Of a stretch of DNA of 64,000 bases, positions 24,781 to 38,759 are shown piece by piece. The translations under genes were made by a program, and so were the position numbers. The notes beneath the pieces were generated by a model, which worked only from the letters and a program-made list of their open reading frames with translations, did not search any database and was not told where the DNA came from. Every line of letters starts with the position of its first letter. Position 1 is the stretch's first letter. The stretch comes from Spinacia oleracea (lineage: Eukaryota; Streptophyta; Magnoliopsida; Caryophyllales; Amaranthaceae). The stretch spans positions 146,351,861 through 146,415,860 of the forward strand of contig NC_079492.1 of assembly GCF_020520425.1 (NCBI RefSeq), in the 5' to 3' direction.

Positions 24781-24969
24781 CTTGTTCTTGAGATTATTAC
24801 AAAACCAAACCAAAACCCAGAAAAATTGCAGAGAGTCAAAATGAGAAGAGGAGAGAGAAAGTGAGAGATGTGAGTGGGAAATGATGGGGAGGAAGGGAGA
24901 AGAGGAAATGGGGGTTATATAGAAAGAAGGGAAATAAAAGGGGGGTGAGGGGTGTAACAGTTCAATCAT
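24781..24969 (-). promoter_or_regulatory. HD-Zip core promoter and GA-rich leader
   Basis: On the minus strand CTATATAA (24922-24915) lies about 140 bp upstream of the start codon and is a reasonable TATA box, putting transcription start near 24885. The leader is CT/GA rich with repeated GAGAGA on the plus strand, as is common in plant developmental regulators. Confidence 0.55.
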
Positions 24970-27900
24970 GACATGTTGTCAGTGTGGAGAGAGAGAAAGT
25001 ATGAGAGAGAATTTTTATTTAATTTTTATTTAATTTTAATTAAAAAAATAAAAATAAAATGTGTTAGAAAAAGGAAGGGAGGGAGTGCACTATTTCTAGT
25101 CGTCCCCTCTCTCTCCCTAATTTCGTCAATCATTTCATTTACCTTTTTTTCTATTATTATTGTAACTAAAATAAAAATGGAAAAATATAAGTTACAGTTA
25201 CTGTTGTTAGTTTGGGTAATAAAATCTGGAATTTACTGTTTCTTGGTTAACTAAACTTACCTCTATTCAGACTATTTTGCTCAGCTGCAGAATATTTTTT
25301 GAAGGATTTTGTAGGACATACTTAATCAGATTAGACTTTTTTATTTGTCAGGTTTATCAATGCAAGGGTAAACGTAAATCTAAATCTGTTCAAGGTATTG
25401 AATTCAGACATTCTATTCCGAAAGTGCTTGGTAAATAATCCAGATTTTTTTTTATAATCAAATTAATTCATTGCTTAAACATCTACATAAAGATTTGAAT
25501 CTAACAAATACATAACAATTGAATCAAATAGAAACTTCCTTTCACCATGGCTACGATCAAAGTATATCAAACATTCTTTATACCCTCTTCTATATCGCTG
25601 TGATTTACAGTCTTCATCAACGAGGGGATCTATAGATCTATGGTAGCCGTGACAAATATGATTTCCATCTGATTCGTCTGATTGTAGTCGAAAGATTGAC
25701 CTCCTCTTCGATCCCGCGTAAATCTTTACCAAAGAAACAACCTGAACTAAACTAAACACACAAAACTTAACTAGAATCAAACCCACCATACTTACTACAC
25801 TGGAACGATCAAACCCACTATAGGGGTACTAACTACACTGAAGTTATGTAGTTTTATTGATATCTAATACAAAATACAAAACATAATTGAAGAGAATGGG
25901 CGAAAATAACCAAATTTCCGAAGAAAATTGGCTAATTTCGCTCTGAAAAACCCTAATTTTTGTAAACCCTTGGTAAATAACCCAGATATGAGTTGGGTAA
26001 TTATCTTAAAGATTAAATGAATAATTAATTTAATTGAGTAGTTAGTGGAATAAGAAAAGTAATTATGGGATGAAAGCAAGAAAATAGCGACAAGATTAAG
26101 ATCCTTTAATGATAATCTGAAAAGGAGGAGGAAAAAAAGGTTAGTAAAATTGATCTTTGTGGGATGGACTGACTTTATGTATGTTAAGAGGGGTTAATTG
26201 TCATAATCTTGGGTTTGCTTTGCAAAATGCATGCGTATGGGTCCGCTGCTGACCGTTGACTGTAGAAGGTGAGTGAAAGATATCAAAAAAATAAAATAAA
26301 ATAAAAAGTTAGGAGAGAGAAAACTTAGAAGATTGGTTTCCTTTCAGGTGTTTGAAAATGCATTTTTTGTGTTTCTTTTATTCTTTTTTTAATCCCTTTA
26401 CCTAAACTTTTTACTCCACCTATACATGAATGAGAAAAGGGTTATTCGAATCGAATATAAGCCAATATGGGTCAAGTCCGGTAGTTTTGTGAACTTTCGG
26501 GTTGGGTCGCGTCTATTTTGCTATTTGGGTACGGGTCAACTTCTACTATAAGTTTCTTGGATCGGTCAGGTACATTCGGATCGTATTGATTTCACGACAA
26601 TTAAAAAGCATGTAAATTATTGTGGCATACCATGTCATTTCAACTATACTTTATATCAGTAGGGCCAATTTAGGTTGGGTATATTTTGGGTCATCTAATT
26701 TTAGATACGAGTCGAATCTAATTCAATTTTGGTCAATTTCTGATCATCCGATTTCGAGTACGTTTTGAGTCAATTTTTCCAGGTCTACATCCACCTATTT
26801 TTTATTTTAATTTTTAAAATGAGGTACCTTTTCGTGGTCCAAAAACTCTTATTGTTGCCTTTATTTTTTACCTCGATGTCAATAACTCATTGGGGGTTGA
26901 AGGAGGCAATGTTAAGCAAACAAAAATGCATTTAATTTAATATTAATTCTACTTCCCTTGTTAATGAAGCTAGGAAATTTGGTTAACTATAGCTAATTAA
27001 GGATACATACACCTAATCAATAATCAATACTCCGTAATAATCACACGCTACTTTAATTGGTGGATGGGTAAAAAAAGGAGTTACTATACAGTAATAAATA
27101 GTTGTAATAACTCCAATTGGTGAGTGAAACGTGAAAGCATTTAGAGAATTGAATTAAATTGTTATCACAAGGGGAAGCACCTCATTCACGAGGTAGAGGT
27201 TTCACATTGTGGGATTGCATCACCCAATTAATTGATTTCTTTGTAGTAGTTACACGCCCATTCAATTCAAGCACCAATTTTACATGAACTTGCAATTCTC
27301 TTATTTGTTTCTAAGCTTTTAATGTGGAGTGGAGTGGAGTGCTTATTAATTCATTATAAGTTTATTCAAGCACGGAGTAACATTTTATGTTATGTTCTAT
27401 TACACTCAATATTTATACGAGTATTTATTTCGGTCAATAGCTTAATTATCAAAGTTATTTTGGTGAATAAACTATTAATAAAGTTTAATTGTACTGAAAT
27501 ATCAAATATGTCGATTTATCAACTTTTTTGGACTATATGTTAATCTCTTGAAAACGGAACTTAATTTTTTGCGGGAAAATAGCGTGTGTGTGCATACATA
27601 ATTGTATACGAACCAAATTCAAAGTTTTTGCCACCAGAACATTGAAATAACACTTTTAGATCTGAGTTTTTGGTGTGTTAATGCCTATTCTTATATTTAA
27701 GTTCCTTAATATTGCACCATGGTTAACTTTACGTTTTTCAACAAATACTTGATACTTTTACTATAATATCCAAAATCATGTATAAGTAAAAATTGTAAAA
27801 AGAAGAAGAATTTCTTAATTACGAATCACAAAAGACGACCAGAGGTCTAATGTGAATAGTGCAATACGAAGTATTATGGATTTATGGGATCGAAGGAAGA

Positions 27901-28048
27901 AGTAACATGACTAGGGGCGCGTTGATTTGCTTGGTAAAGTGTGTCACACACAATTTTTTTTGAAGGGAAGTTGAATTCAGTGGACGAAATGTTGACTATT
28001 TGGTTGGAATGTTGGTCAAAGGTCCGATTTTTAATATAATTTTTTAAA
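24970..28048. other. Upstream intergenic region of HD-Zip, no gene
   Basis: No supported coding frame. About 26440-26790 holds degenerate GGGTC/TCGGGT/CGGATC strings ending CCAGGTCTACAT, resembling the interior of the hAT-type miniatures seen elsewhere, but no opposite end was found. The rest is AT-rich. Promoter-proximal regulatory sites of the HD-Zip gene may lie in the first kilobase or two. Confidence 0.4.
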
Positions 28049-28051
28049 TCA

Positions 28052-28318
28052 CACTACAAGAATTTGTATCTTTAACGACAACCTAATTACGACGGATCAA
28101 AAATCCCGTCGCAAAAGCCTTTTGCGACGGGGCTAACAACCAAAGAAAGACGGGAACAACCGTCGCAAATGTCTTTTACGACGGGTTAACGACGGAATTT
28201 TCCATTAACGACGGTCCCCTTTTATGACGGGTTCGCGACAGGAAACCCGTCATAATCAATGATTATCGGCCTTTAGTGACGGGATTTACCGTCGTCAATG
28301 GTACAATTTTTTGTAGTG
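28052..28318. mobile_element. CACTA-type MITE, copy 1
   Basis: Starts CACTACAAGAATTTG and ends AATTTTTTGTAGTG, with the 3-bp target duplication TCA on both sides, the CACTA superfamily signature. The interior carries many ACGACGG/CCGTCG strings in both orientations. 267 bp, no coding frame. Copies 2 and 3 at 37566-37838 and 41480-41747 share the whole interior. Confidence 0.9.
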
Positions 28319-28321
28319 TCA

Positions 28322-28627
28322 ATGTGGTTTTTAACAAAATCAAACGAATAAGGTACTATTACGTAGTTCACATATTGGCCTAAAAACAAAGTATTTTTTT
28401 ATAATTTTCCAGAAAACTTATCAAATAAGTTTTTAAAAATTCTCGTATACATCATAAGCTGGTACTCTATATAAGTTGAAAATTTTCGATAAAGATACAA
28501 TATAATTCATGTACTTTTATTGTTTAAAAAAATAAATAAAAAACAGCTTCCACATTTACCGGTACATCCTTACCAAACAAATAAAGTGAAGTAGGAAAAA
28601 TGCACCACAATAGAAAGAAAAAAATGA

Positions 28628-28668
<41 letters not shown>

Positions 28669-30932
28669 AGAGTTCACAAAATTGACTGTGTAATGATGCA
28701 ATTAGGTAATCTTACACAAGAAGATGGAAAAAAACTCCAATCCACTTGGTAAAAATGGGAAGATATCGAGGACAACAAATTAACACCCCAACACAAGAAA
28801 ACACCATCATATGAATATCACACTCCTCATCATTCCATCATTAATTTACACACACCCATCAGATAGATAGACATGACCTATCAAAAAGTCTTTTACATTA
28901 ATCATCAACCGTTGATTTACAAAGTCTCATCTTACTATAAATCAACGGTCTTGATCTTCTAAGAACTCAACCCCTATCATTGAACAATATAATCAAAGCC
29001 TAACCTAACAAGGGGCTAATAAATTCAATTAAAATAAAATAAAAATAAAATAAAAGAAAAAGGCAAAGACATTGACAACCATCAAATCATGAGCAGATTG
29101 GATGGCCATGATTGGGGAGAAAACAATAGAGATCAAAACCTCATCATGTTGTTTTAATCACACTTGGTCCCACCCTTTCTAATTCTTCTTTTTTTCCCAT
29201 TAAATTGATTACAATATTATTTACCACCGTAATAATTTCATTCTATGGGTTTAGTAACTTTTTTTTATATTCATAATCATGTTTGTAATCATATGTCTCA
29301 CTGTGTGTACAGTGTATACGTATGTGTCCTATGTCAAACTTTTAATTCATTCCAAATATGACTACAAGGTTAGTACGGTAATATGGAGTAATAATTTTAG
29401 AGGCTAGTTTTTTGTGGATTGAATTTAATAGACCCTACTAGATATAGTAATATGAGTATGATTTGTATCTCTGTAGAATTTGATGTCGACTAACAATTTT
29501 CTCATATTTTTTTTAATAACGTAAATTCTTAAAACTGTAGATATACTCATCTATCTCTAAGATAGAAAGTTTCTATAGTCTCCAAAATTCCAACACTTCA
29601 CAAATTAGAATTCTTGTTTTATTTATTTATATGAGATTTTTCCTCCTTTATTTATGAAATAATAAAATAAAACACCATAAGTCATAAAATTGAATAAAAA
29701 TAGTGACTTACTCTGCTCACCAATCACTATAGTGATTGAGTGAGGATCTAAACTTTCATTACTTTATGAATACAACCTATTGCGTATATCAATATTTATC
29801 ATTTTTTCTTTAAGGAATTCATATTACAAGTATTAAATTTTACGGAGTTCTAAGTAGTCTATGTAACCTATGAAATTAAATAATAACCAAATACGGTGTA
29901 ACTATTTTTTATAATTGAATTTGTTTCCCTATTTAAAGATTTTGAATCAAGATAATAAAGAGTATTGTAATTAAGTTTCAATTGATTTTTATTTTATATT
30001 TTTAATTTATGGAACAAAAAAAATTGAATTTTACTGATAATCGAGTAACTCATAACAAAACTAGGATGATCATGTTTGCTTGTGAGTTGTGACTATCATC
30101 GTGAATATAAATTATATTTCTAGTTCTTATCACAACAAGTCTACAACATTTGACTCCTAGATTTGTTAGTTTTCCATGAGCCTTGACTTAAGTTGAATTT
30201 GTTGGGCTACGTAAAAAGAGTAAATATATAAAAATAAAAAATAATGGAGTAACAAGAAGAAAAAAGAAAAGAAAAGCTAGTTTAAATAAATAATAAATAA
30301 AATAAAAGGGTAGCAGGGAGGTATGAGCACGACTGCACGAGGGGTGTAGATCTCCCGACAAAGGAGTCGCTTTCTTAACCCTTTCACTCTTTTAATGTCT
30401 TTCTTTGCTCAGATCAGATACATCTTTTTTGCTTTTCCTTTTTTTTTTTCTTTTTTTTTTTTTACATTTTTAAGGATGTAGCGCGTGTATCCCCTCAATT
30501 AAAAAGAAGAACGAAAGTAGCTTAGGATTCTGATTCGTTCATAAATTAGGAGCGTGAATATAACGCGAGCATAAAGAAGGTGAAGAGAGATTGTGAAATT
30601 TTTGAAAAAGAAGGTGGGATCCACAAATAATGATGCAGTGGATTAAACAGAGGAAATGTCCAAAGAGAATCGAGTTGGGTCATTAGAATGCTATGATTGC
30701 ATATGGGAGGGGTGCTGCCCTATTTCTGCTTACTTACAGCCTTGCAATTATGACTCCTCACCCTTTTTATTTTGTTTTTATTTTTCAGGATTTTTTTTCT
30801 CTCTCTTCTTTTTATTGTTTTGTTATTAATTTTATTATGCCTTTCCAATACTTTTTCACTAGGAGGTGGCTACTTTTAAGACTATGGTTATCAAAAAAAA
30901 AATCGTAATGTAAAGTAACCCTAGGTGATATT
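28322..30932. other. AT-rich intergenic stretch with A38 tract
   Basis: No gene seen. 28629-28666 is an uninterrupted run of 38 A. A short GC-richer patch lies near 30320-30400. Nothing else was recognised. Confidence 0.4.
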
Positions 30933-30940
30933 GATTTAGC

Positions 30941-31864
30941 CAGGACCAGTCCTGATATTTTATGGACCCTAGGTAAAATAAGAAAAAAAAAAAGCCCCTT
31001 ATTTAAGAATTCAATTTGCAAGAATTTCGTTAAGAAATTCCTATTATTTGGTTCTTGCAAATAAAAAAAGTGTTACGTTAAGAAATTCTGTTATTTGCAA
31101 AGAAAAAAAAATGTGTTTCGTTAAAGAAATTATGTTTAAGAAGTGTTATTTGGTGGTCACAAAGAAATGTGAAGAAATTCCTGTTATTTGGTTGATTGCA
31201 TAGTTAACAAATTCTAGTATTAATAATTTGCAAGAATTCACGGTCACCAAGGAGAATTTCTATTTATTTCCAATAAAAATATTTCGTACTATATATGTTT
31301 AACTACGCAATCAACCAAATAACAGGACATACATTCCCCTCAAATACATTAATAGGAAGTACGAACTACTGATTACCAAAAAAAGTAAGCTAGTTACAAA
31401 ATTACTCCGTATATTTTATTTTTACAACCAATTACTCTTACATAGTATATTATTTGAGTTTCTTCTATTATTAACACAATCCAATCAAGGTCAAAGAGTA
31501 TAAACAACTAATATAGTCATAATATTTTATTCAAAAGAAATATTTACTACTCCTCTAGTACTCTACTACTACGTAGTCTATACGAAACACAAAGAAACTG
31601 CCATTAAGAAAATAAAAGTAAAAGATAAAAAGAATACAAATCTAAATATATAAATAAATAATCTTCGATCAACGAGATTCGAACCCAAGTTGAGGGCGAG
31701 TGTAAAAATACAAAGAACCACTACGCTTTATTACTCTATCATGTATAATTGGCGCCGTTTAAAATATATGTTAGCTGTTTTCGAATCAGCCAGCAATTTT
31801 GAGCCCCTCCCGGCCTTGGGCCCTAGGCGGTCGCACTCCTTGCCTATGCCCAGGGTCGGGCCTG
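30941..31864. mobile_element. hAT-type element
   Basis: The left end CAGGACCAGTCCTGA and the right end CAGGGTCGGGCCTG are both near-palindromic, a style of hAT terminus. Flanking GATTTAGC (30933-30940) and AATTTAGC (31865-31872) agree at 7 of 8. Subterminal strings GGACCCTAGG and GGGCCCTAGG also match in inverted order. The left interior repeats AAGAAATTC-TATTATTTGGTT; near 31671-31686 is a B-box-like GATTCGAACCC on the plus strand (reverse of GGGTTCGAATC), possibly a SINE remnant. No transposase. Confidence 0.7.
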
Positions 31865-31872
31865 AATTTAGC

Positions 31873-34800
31873 GTATTTACATTCTGCTATGTAGGAGTGT
31901 CAAAATCAATAAAACGATGTTTAGCTCAAATACTTTAAGAGATACTTATATGTTATGCATAAAAGCCTTATATTTATGGTTGACCAAGGTACGACACAAT
32001 TAATTAGCACTTAATTTCATGATTAATTGCATAATGACAAATATAATCAATTTGGTACGTTACTTGTTAGTGTTGTATTATTGAACACATTTAAATTAAT
32101 AATTAAAATTTAACCAATAACAGGCTAATAAAAATTAAAATAACAATAGTTGTTTCAAACTTTTCAAAATCAAAATGATGACATGAACGAGCCCATAATT
32201 CATAGACCACACTTGAGTGATGTGAAGCTTGAGTTGGCATTTGGTTCTTTTTTATAAAAAAAAAAGTTGATGATTTGTATTGAAGTCATTATGTCGTGCC
32301 ATATTTAACCAATGCAATAATGTATAGGCACGACTCAACAGTCAACAACACCGATGTCTATTATCATCATTAATCTTGGGTTTCAAATTAGGGTAAGAAG
32401 CAATAATTATGGTACTAAAATAGGAAAAATGGGGAGGTAGGAAAGGGGTAGTTACACCCATAGTCCCATAGCCACAACCCTAAAGTCATGAAAACATTGA
32501 AGGGGGTGGACCAAAGGGGAGATGGGGGGAGTGTGGGACTTCACGTGGGGGGTGGGGGTGGTCTTTGGTGAAAATGAAGGAAAAGCATGTATGGCATTTT
32601 TAGAAAAAGACAGAATAATTCAATTTTGTTTATTTATTTATATTAATTTTTATTTATATTTATATTTATTTTAATTAAGAAATTAATAAAGAGCATTTCT
32701 TCAAGTGAATATATTTAAAGGAACTCACGTGGCCCAAAACATATTGTGCTGGTTGACACGTGGGTGTCATACCACCCCCCTCCTCCTTCCCATGCAAAAG
32801 AAAATTTAGGAAAAGAAACTTTATTTATTTAGTTATTAAAAGAAAGAAATTCTTTAAGGGAAAAAAATAAAATAAAAAAGAGGGGGAAAGTGGGGTCCAC
32901 GCACACGGCAAAACTAATCCGATCGTGCGTGTAATGTTGTCCCTTGTTGACCCGACACGTCAAAGCTTACAATCATTTGAGGCATTTCTTTATTTATCCC
33001 CAATGAAATTATTTTTATTATAATTATCGTGGTGTCGTAGTAGAAAGGATTTCTTTACTAATTACGTGAGTATTTGTAGAAAAGCAGTACAATTGGTGAC
33101 CATGCCTTTAAAGGGCCAGGTAAAAATAAGTTACCATGGTTATTTTGATTTTTGAGGTCAAATGTTTCAAATTGGATCGAGGTACTTGCTTTTATCTTTT
33201 AGGTCTTTTTCCTTCCTCAACAATCACATGAACTTTTAATTAGCGAGCAAGGACAACATTTATTTTGGTTTATTTTAGGGCGATCATTTATGAATCTAGA
33301 CGGGTATCTAGTTAGGAAAAAGCTTATTTGTCTAAAAATCGAGTCTTAAATGGCAACATCAAACCCTTTTTTACAGGTGTAACTTGTTCTCTATACCTGC
33401 TTTATTAAACAAGTCTTGTTTACCAGAGAGTTAATGTGCCAACCAATTACAGATGGATTTGGAATCATTTTCGCGCCTATCCAAGCTCGAAACACTAAGG
33501 ACTCGAAATCACGACTCGACACGTCACACATCTAACGAAAGATCGATCTCATGACGTGGATTGCAATTTGGCTAATTGGGTCAACCAGTTATCAGTTGTA
33601 AGGGACAAATATGGTATTACATGCAAATTGGAAAAGTTTAATTTGCAAAGGTGTAAAATTTGTTGATGCATTAAGCACTGAGCCTATGCAAGTGGGCATA
33701 TAATACAAAGTATAATAAATAAATAAATTAATTAAAAAAAAAAAAAAAAAAAGTTGATACATGAAATGATTGCACCCATCAGTGAGTATCTCTGGGTTCT
33801 CCAAAACTCATCACTTCAACTTTTGATGTATTTGGTCCCCTCTTTTTGCGAAATATTATGTCATGGGATTCTTTTGAATCTTATTAAAAACACCTCATCT
33901 TTTATCTTCAAATTAACTTCAATCACAACCATGATTTATGATATCATAACTTTTCTTTTTTCTAAGAAACATGATGATGATATGACACTACTTCAATTCA
34001 TACTTCTAATCAATTACTCATTTCACACATTAAGATGAATAATTAAGTGGATAATCTAATTATTGTCTCCCTTACCATACAACCAACATCTTTTCTTTAA
34101 TTATGATGCAGGATTATTTTTAATTACTTGTTTTTTTTATAATTTAAACGTACCTAAATTTATTTAAAAAAACCCCCTAAAAAAAATTAGAATTTATTAC
34201 GTCGTACAACTTATCTTAGAGGTAACTTGTTCGTAATAATTAAGTAATCCTTATTTTCCTGAAACTAAACGAGCTGAGTTTGATTTGGCTTAAGTATGGA
34301 GATCAAAATGTTTTTGTTCGGTTTATATTGAGATCTAACAATAATTCAGTTATGAATCAATTAGTGTAATGTCAGTAGCATTAAGTTAGAAATTGATGTT
34401 GTACGTACCAATCAAGTTAATTAATTATACAACTAAACTCCAATTCAATTATTTAAAGCTAAAGATTGAGTATGTAGGCAAGCGGCCTATTAGTTGTAGA
34501 TTGATTATATACAGGACAATATGTACCTCCTAGTTGGAACATAATTGATAGCAACAAGCCAACAAGGCGTGATAAACCAACCACACAAGGGCATCTTTAA
34601 ATGTTCGAACCCATTTTGAGTTTCGAGAGACGTCGGTAAAAGTCAACCTACTTACTAATCATCGGATTAAAGTCTTTGAAGATGATACCCAGATTTACGA
34701 TCAGATTATCTTAGTTGCTTTCCACACACTAAAAAAAAGTATCTTAGATTGTCCTAGAAGATATTGTAATTAACTAATACTTTAAAACTTTTAAATTTAA

Positions 34801-35958
34801 AAAGTCATTTTCCTAGTGTGTCGACAAAGATAATATGATGTTACAACAAAGTTAATTTAAACCAAAGAATCAATAAGATTGAATAAATTAAAAAGGTGTT
34901 GTAAGGAGTTGCGTAACCAAATTTTGGTGATCATGCAAATAGCAATGCATTTACATAATTGGTTGAAAAATGAAATCACGCATTAGTCATTATATATAGG
35001 TGATCATACTTTAAAACGACATGCTAATTGGTGGCTTCTATTTTGTCATTTGTGCAATTATTTAATGTATTTTGTCAAAGGAATGCCAATTCTTATCATC
35101 AACTTTTTAGAGTCAAGAATATCGTTATCACTCACCAAACCCACATAAATTGTACGAATTCCATTGAGGCTATAGTAGTTATTCTAATTGATACTCCGTA
35201 CTACGTATAATATCATATACAGAGTACGAAGTATGTGTGATGGATTGTGTTAATTATATCTAATTGATATTAAGTATAATATCATAGATAAATTGTATTC
35301 TAATTTGAACAGATTGATTTATGTTAAGGAGACTGACATTATACGCTTTAATTGGGATACGAAGCTAGAATTGTACAACTTTAGTACCTAATAACAAACT
35401 AAATTCGTTTTCCACATACAATAGTTTACATTATTTAAAGTTCCGATATGTTTAAAAAATAAGGAAATCTAACTATTTCACCTAAGTTAAGATAAGTTCT
35501 AAATTTTCAAATTCAATTGAATAAACACGTCATAAGCAATACGTAGTATAAGCATGTAATTAATACACTTTAACTAATCTCGAGGGATAGGGGCATTCAT
35601 GATTTGATGTCGATCATATTGTCAATTTTTTTTTAGTTTCCTATCTATTATAATTATAACTAAATTAAAAAAATGTAGACATCATCTGTAAACACGTGTC
35701 ATTTTCTCATCTAAAACCAAAAGTCCAAAACTACTTATGACATCATTTTTTGTTCCCTTCCCATTAATTTCAGTTGCTCTACATATAAGTGGTTGTTATT
35801 ATTCAAGAGAATAGTTTATAGTAATCGAATACAAAGTAGAGAACATAATTAACATAAACTAAGGACTATAACCTAGAAAAACCTAATAAAAATACAATTA
35901 TTTTCAAGTCATACATATACTATACGGACTAGACATGCTGTCTTGTAAGGGAAAAAAT
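31873..35958. other. AT-rich intergenic stretch with G-box island
   Basis: No coding frame was supported. The only departure from AT-rich sequence is about 32460-32960, listed as a possible regulatory island. A run of A lies at about 33733-33751. Confidence 0.4.
32540..32960. promoter_or_regulatory. CACGTG-rich island 1 (distal regulatory candidate)
   Basis: Three perfect CACGTG hexamers (32542-32547, 32726-32731, 32757-32762) in a GC-richer patch that also holds GGGGTCCACGCAC and CCGACACGTC. No coding frame starts nearby. It may be a distal cis-regulatory block or an old promoter; inference only. Confidence 0.3.
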
Positions 35959-35960
35959 TA

Positions 35961-36219
35961 CTCCCTCCGTCCCTTAATACTCGCACCGTTTTGACTGGAC
36001 ACGATTGGCAATGCACAACTTTGACCACCAATATCTTTAACTACAAATTATAAAAATTTATAAAAATATTAATATTTAAAAATATATATTAAGATGAAAC
36101 CAACAATATATTATATACTAACATTTGTTTTCATATACTATAAATAAAATAGGGTCAAAGTAAATTATGTGAATAGTGCAAAAAGTCAAAACGGTGCGAG
36201 TATTAAGGGACAGAGGGAG
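35961..36219. mobile_element. Stowaway MITE
   Basis: Starts CTCCCTCCGTCCCTTAATAC and ends with its near-perfect inverse (GTATTAAGGGACAGAGGGAG), flanked by TA on both sides as expected for Tc1/mariner-derived Stowaway elements. The inverted identity extends through CTCGCACCGTTTTGAC. 259 bp, no coding frame. Confidence 0.92.
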
Positions 36220-36221
36220 TA

Positions 36222-37562
36222 ATTTAGAAGGTAGGGTAAAGCTCATAATCATGATATTCCTAGCATAATTTCGGGTGACTTGACATTATGTTCTTCAAGA
36301 ATAATCATAAAATCGTGGCTAGCAGCTTGTTATTGAATACTCCTATGTAGTCTAGGATAAAAGCTAAGTCAATTATTTATCACAAATTAATTACGATTCA
36401 TTTTGTATTAGCAAACTTAATTCACGCTTGGAACACAAATGACATTGTCTAGTAATACAATTAGTACAAATAATTTATTAAATTTAATTATATGTCCAAT
36501 TGAATAACCCCAAGAGCGATCTAAAATTTGTAACCACGTAGTTAATTAATTAACCAAAGCCGGCTCAATGCCTTTGAGCCTGTACAGCCATTTTTATATT
36601 ACTTGTAAATTGTACTAATATATTTTGACATTTAAAATAACTTTATTTAAAAATAAAAATATTTTTGTTTTTATTAGTAAAAATCTATTAAGACTTAAGA
36701 GACTGAATCAAATTGGTCTTAAGGATTTCCACGCTAGTAGGCCATGTTATGTCGTTGCGACACCACGTTGGCATTTGAAGACTTTTAGATTATCATAATT
36801 ATAATTATTGATAATTATAATTATGAGACTCTATAGTACATAAACTTTCTAGATTCAGCCATAATTTAGGCAAGGAAATCCTCTAATCAAGTAGTCAAAT
36901 TAATCAAATAATTAAACATATTAATTATTACGAGGCCTCCTTTTAAGGACATGGTGAGAGCTTGTTTTGTGGGAATCATTAATCAATAAAGTTGTATGTC
37001 TAAAGCCAAACTTTGATATTATTATTAATCCAACTTGTTTAAACTATCACATGCTGATTATGTGGCAAATCATGATCTTTCTGTACGAGAATATAATCGC
37101 ATTGTCGTTGCCCTATCTTATTTTTATTTATTTCATTTTAAATAATCCAATTGCTCGATCAATAATTGTTTTTATATGGGTGATGGGTATCTAATACCCC
37201 GTATGAAATACGCAAATAAATGATTAATTGACTACAAATAATTGTTAGGAAATGAACATAGGCTACGAGGACGAAGCCAATTGACCATAAAGAGAAAAGA
37301 ATAATTGGATTTACCCATTTCAACTCTAACGAATTTAGGTAATTAAGCATTGTTCTTCTTAAATAAATATTGGACTTAGCTTATTTATAGTGGGTTTATA
37401 GTGTTATATTGTACTAAAATAGACTGATTAATAAGACCTAAATTAACTGATATTTTCTTAAAACACACGAAAGACTAGATGAAATATATGTTTAGTTCAT
37501 ATATATAACTTCATATGACATTATATATAGAAGCGTTGAAATTAAATGAAAAGAACACCATA
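36222..37562. other. AT-rich stretch with a perfect palindrome
   Basis: No gene. 36793-36826 is a perfect inverted repeat with 16-base arms (TCATAATTATAATTAT) and a two-base centre; being AT-rich it may simply reflect slippage. Confidence 0.4.
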
Positions 37563-37565
37563 TAA

Positions 37566-37838
37566 CACTATAAGAATTTGTATCTTTAACGACAATGTAA
37601 TTACGACGGGTCAAAAATTCCGTCGTAAAAGCCTTTTGCGACGGTGCTAACAACCAAACAAAGACGGGAACAACCGTCGCAAATGTCTTTTACGACGGTT
37701 TAACGACGGGATTTTCATTAACGACGGCCCCCTTTTATGACGAACCAGGTTCGCGACAGGAAATTCTATCATTAATCAACGATTATTGGCCTTTAGCGAC
37801 AGGATTTCCCGTCGTTAATGGTACAATTTTTTGTAGTG
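37566..37838. mobile_element. CACTA-type MITE, copy 2
   Basis: Starts CACTATAAGAATTTG and ends AATTTTTTGTAGTG, with TAA as 3-bp target duplication on both sides. The interior is collinear with the copy at 28052-28318 (TCTTTAACGACAA, AAAGCCTTTTGCGACGG, GATTATTGGCCTTTAGCGAC). Confidence 0.9.
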
Positions 37839-38057
37839 TAAATAATCCATATCCTCATTTTTTATTTTATAAAGAAAGGAATAATGTACGTTTAAGTTGA
37901 GATGAGACAGTACAAACACTGAAATTAATGGGAAAAAAACACCTAAATACTGCGTATCCTTATTTTCATTTTAGAAAGAAAAGAATTATTCATTTTTAAG
38001 TTCGAGATGAGATAATACTCCGTGTAAGCATAAAAAGTAGTAAAAATACAACTAAAA

Positions 38058-38381
38058 CAAAAGGTCTTGCGCACAAGGTGTACAATAAATTTATTGTACA
38101 CCAAGATAACTTTTACTAATTTTTTGGTAACTTTAACTTAGTTTTGATTAACTTTTATATTAGTAAAAAAAAATTGATAGATAAATATTTTAAAGGGTAA
38201 AATGATTATTTTTATACATTATTAGTGATTTTGAAGAAATAAGTTTTATTAAAATGAAAAAAAAAATCACTTAAAAATAGATAACTTTTACATATATAAG
38301 CTTAACTTTTAAGCATTTTGAGTTAACTTTTACTCCGGTGTACAATATTTATTGTACAACCTTTGTAAATAAGAATTTGTG
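38058..38381. mobile_element. Family C element: palindromic ends, TTAACTTTTA interior, 9-bp TSD
   Basis: A perfect 9-bp duplication CAACTAAAA lies at 38049-38057 and 38382-38390. The left end contains a perfect 26-bp palindrome (38077-38102, arm GGTGTACAATAAA); the right end has the near-palindrome at 38337-38361 built from the same arm. The outer ends CAAAAGGTCTTGCGCAC and, inverted, CACAAATTCTTATTTAC are loosely inverted. The interior repeats TAACTTTTA/TTAACTTTTA units at irregular spacing. No coding frame. Confidence 0.8.
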
Positions 38382-38759
38382 CAACTAAAATAGTCCGTAT
38401 TCTTAATTTTTCAATTTTTACGAAGAAAAGAATTATTTTTTATAACGATGTCGAAGAAAGTAAAATTAATTTGTGCCAAAAATGCAAATAAAAAAAAAAA
38501 TGTCTAAATTAGGTCAAAAGTCTAGAAATAAAGATTGGGAAGTAGGGCCATAAAAGCATTTGAGAGGTAGACAATGATTCAAAGTAAGAACAATGATAAT
38601 TGGCAAGTGAAGCATGGGCATGGGGGGAAATAACGATGATATACCAATTATTATTATCTCCCATAATAATTCCTACGAGTACTCTTTTTATTTTATTTTT
38701 ATTAATTTAGATTTTTAAAATTTTAGGAAGTGTAAAAATATAGAGTGAAGCAAAGGAGC

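Noticed and set aside
24313..24969. Upstream ATG at 24969 extending the HD-Zip frame
   Set aside because: The extension is in frame but lies over the TATA and leader region; class II proteins start at MM-(K/E)-DLGLSLSLG.
31690..31938. Plus-strand frame across 31864
   Set aside because: It crosses the boundary of the hAT element at 30941-31864, so it cannot be an ancestral gene.
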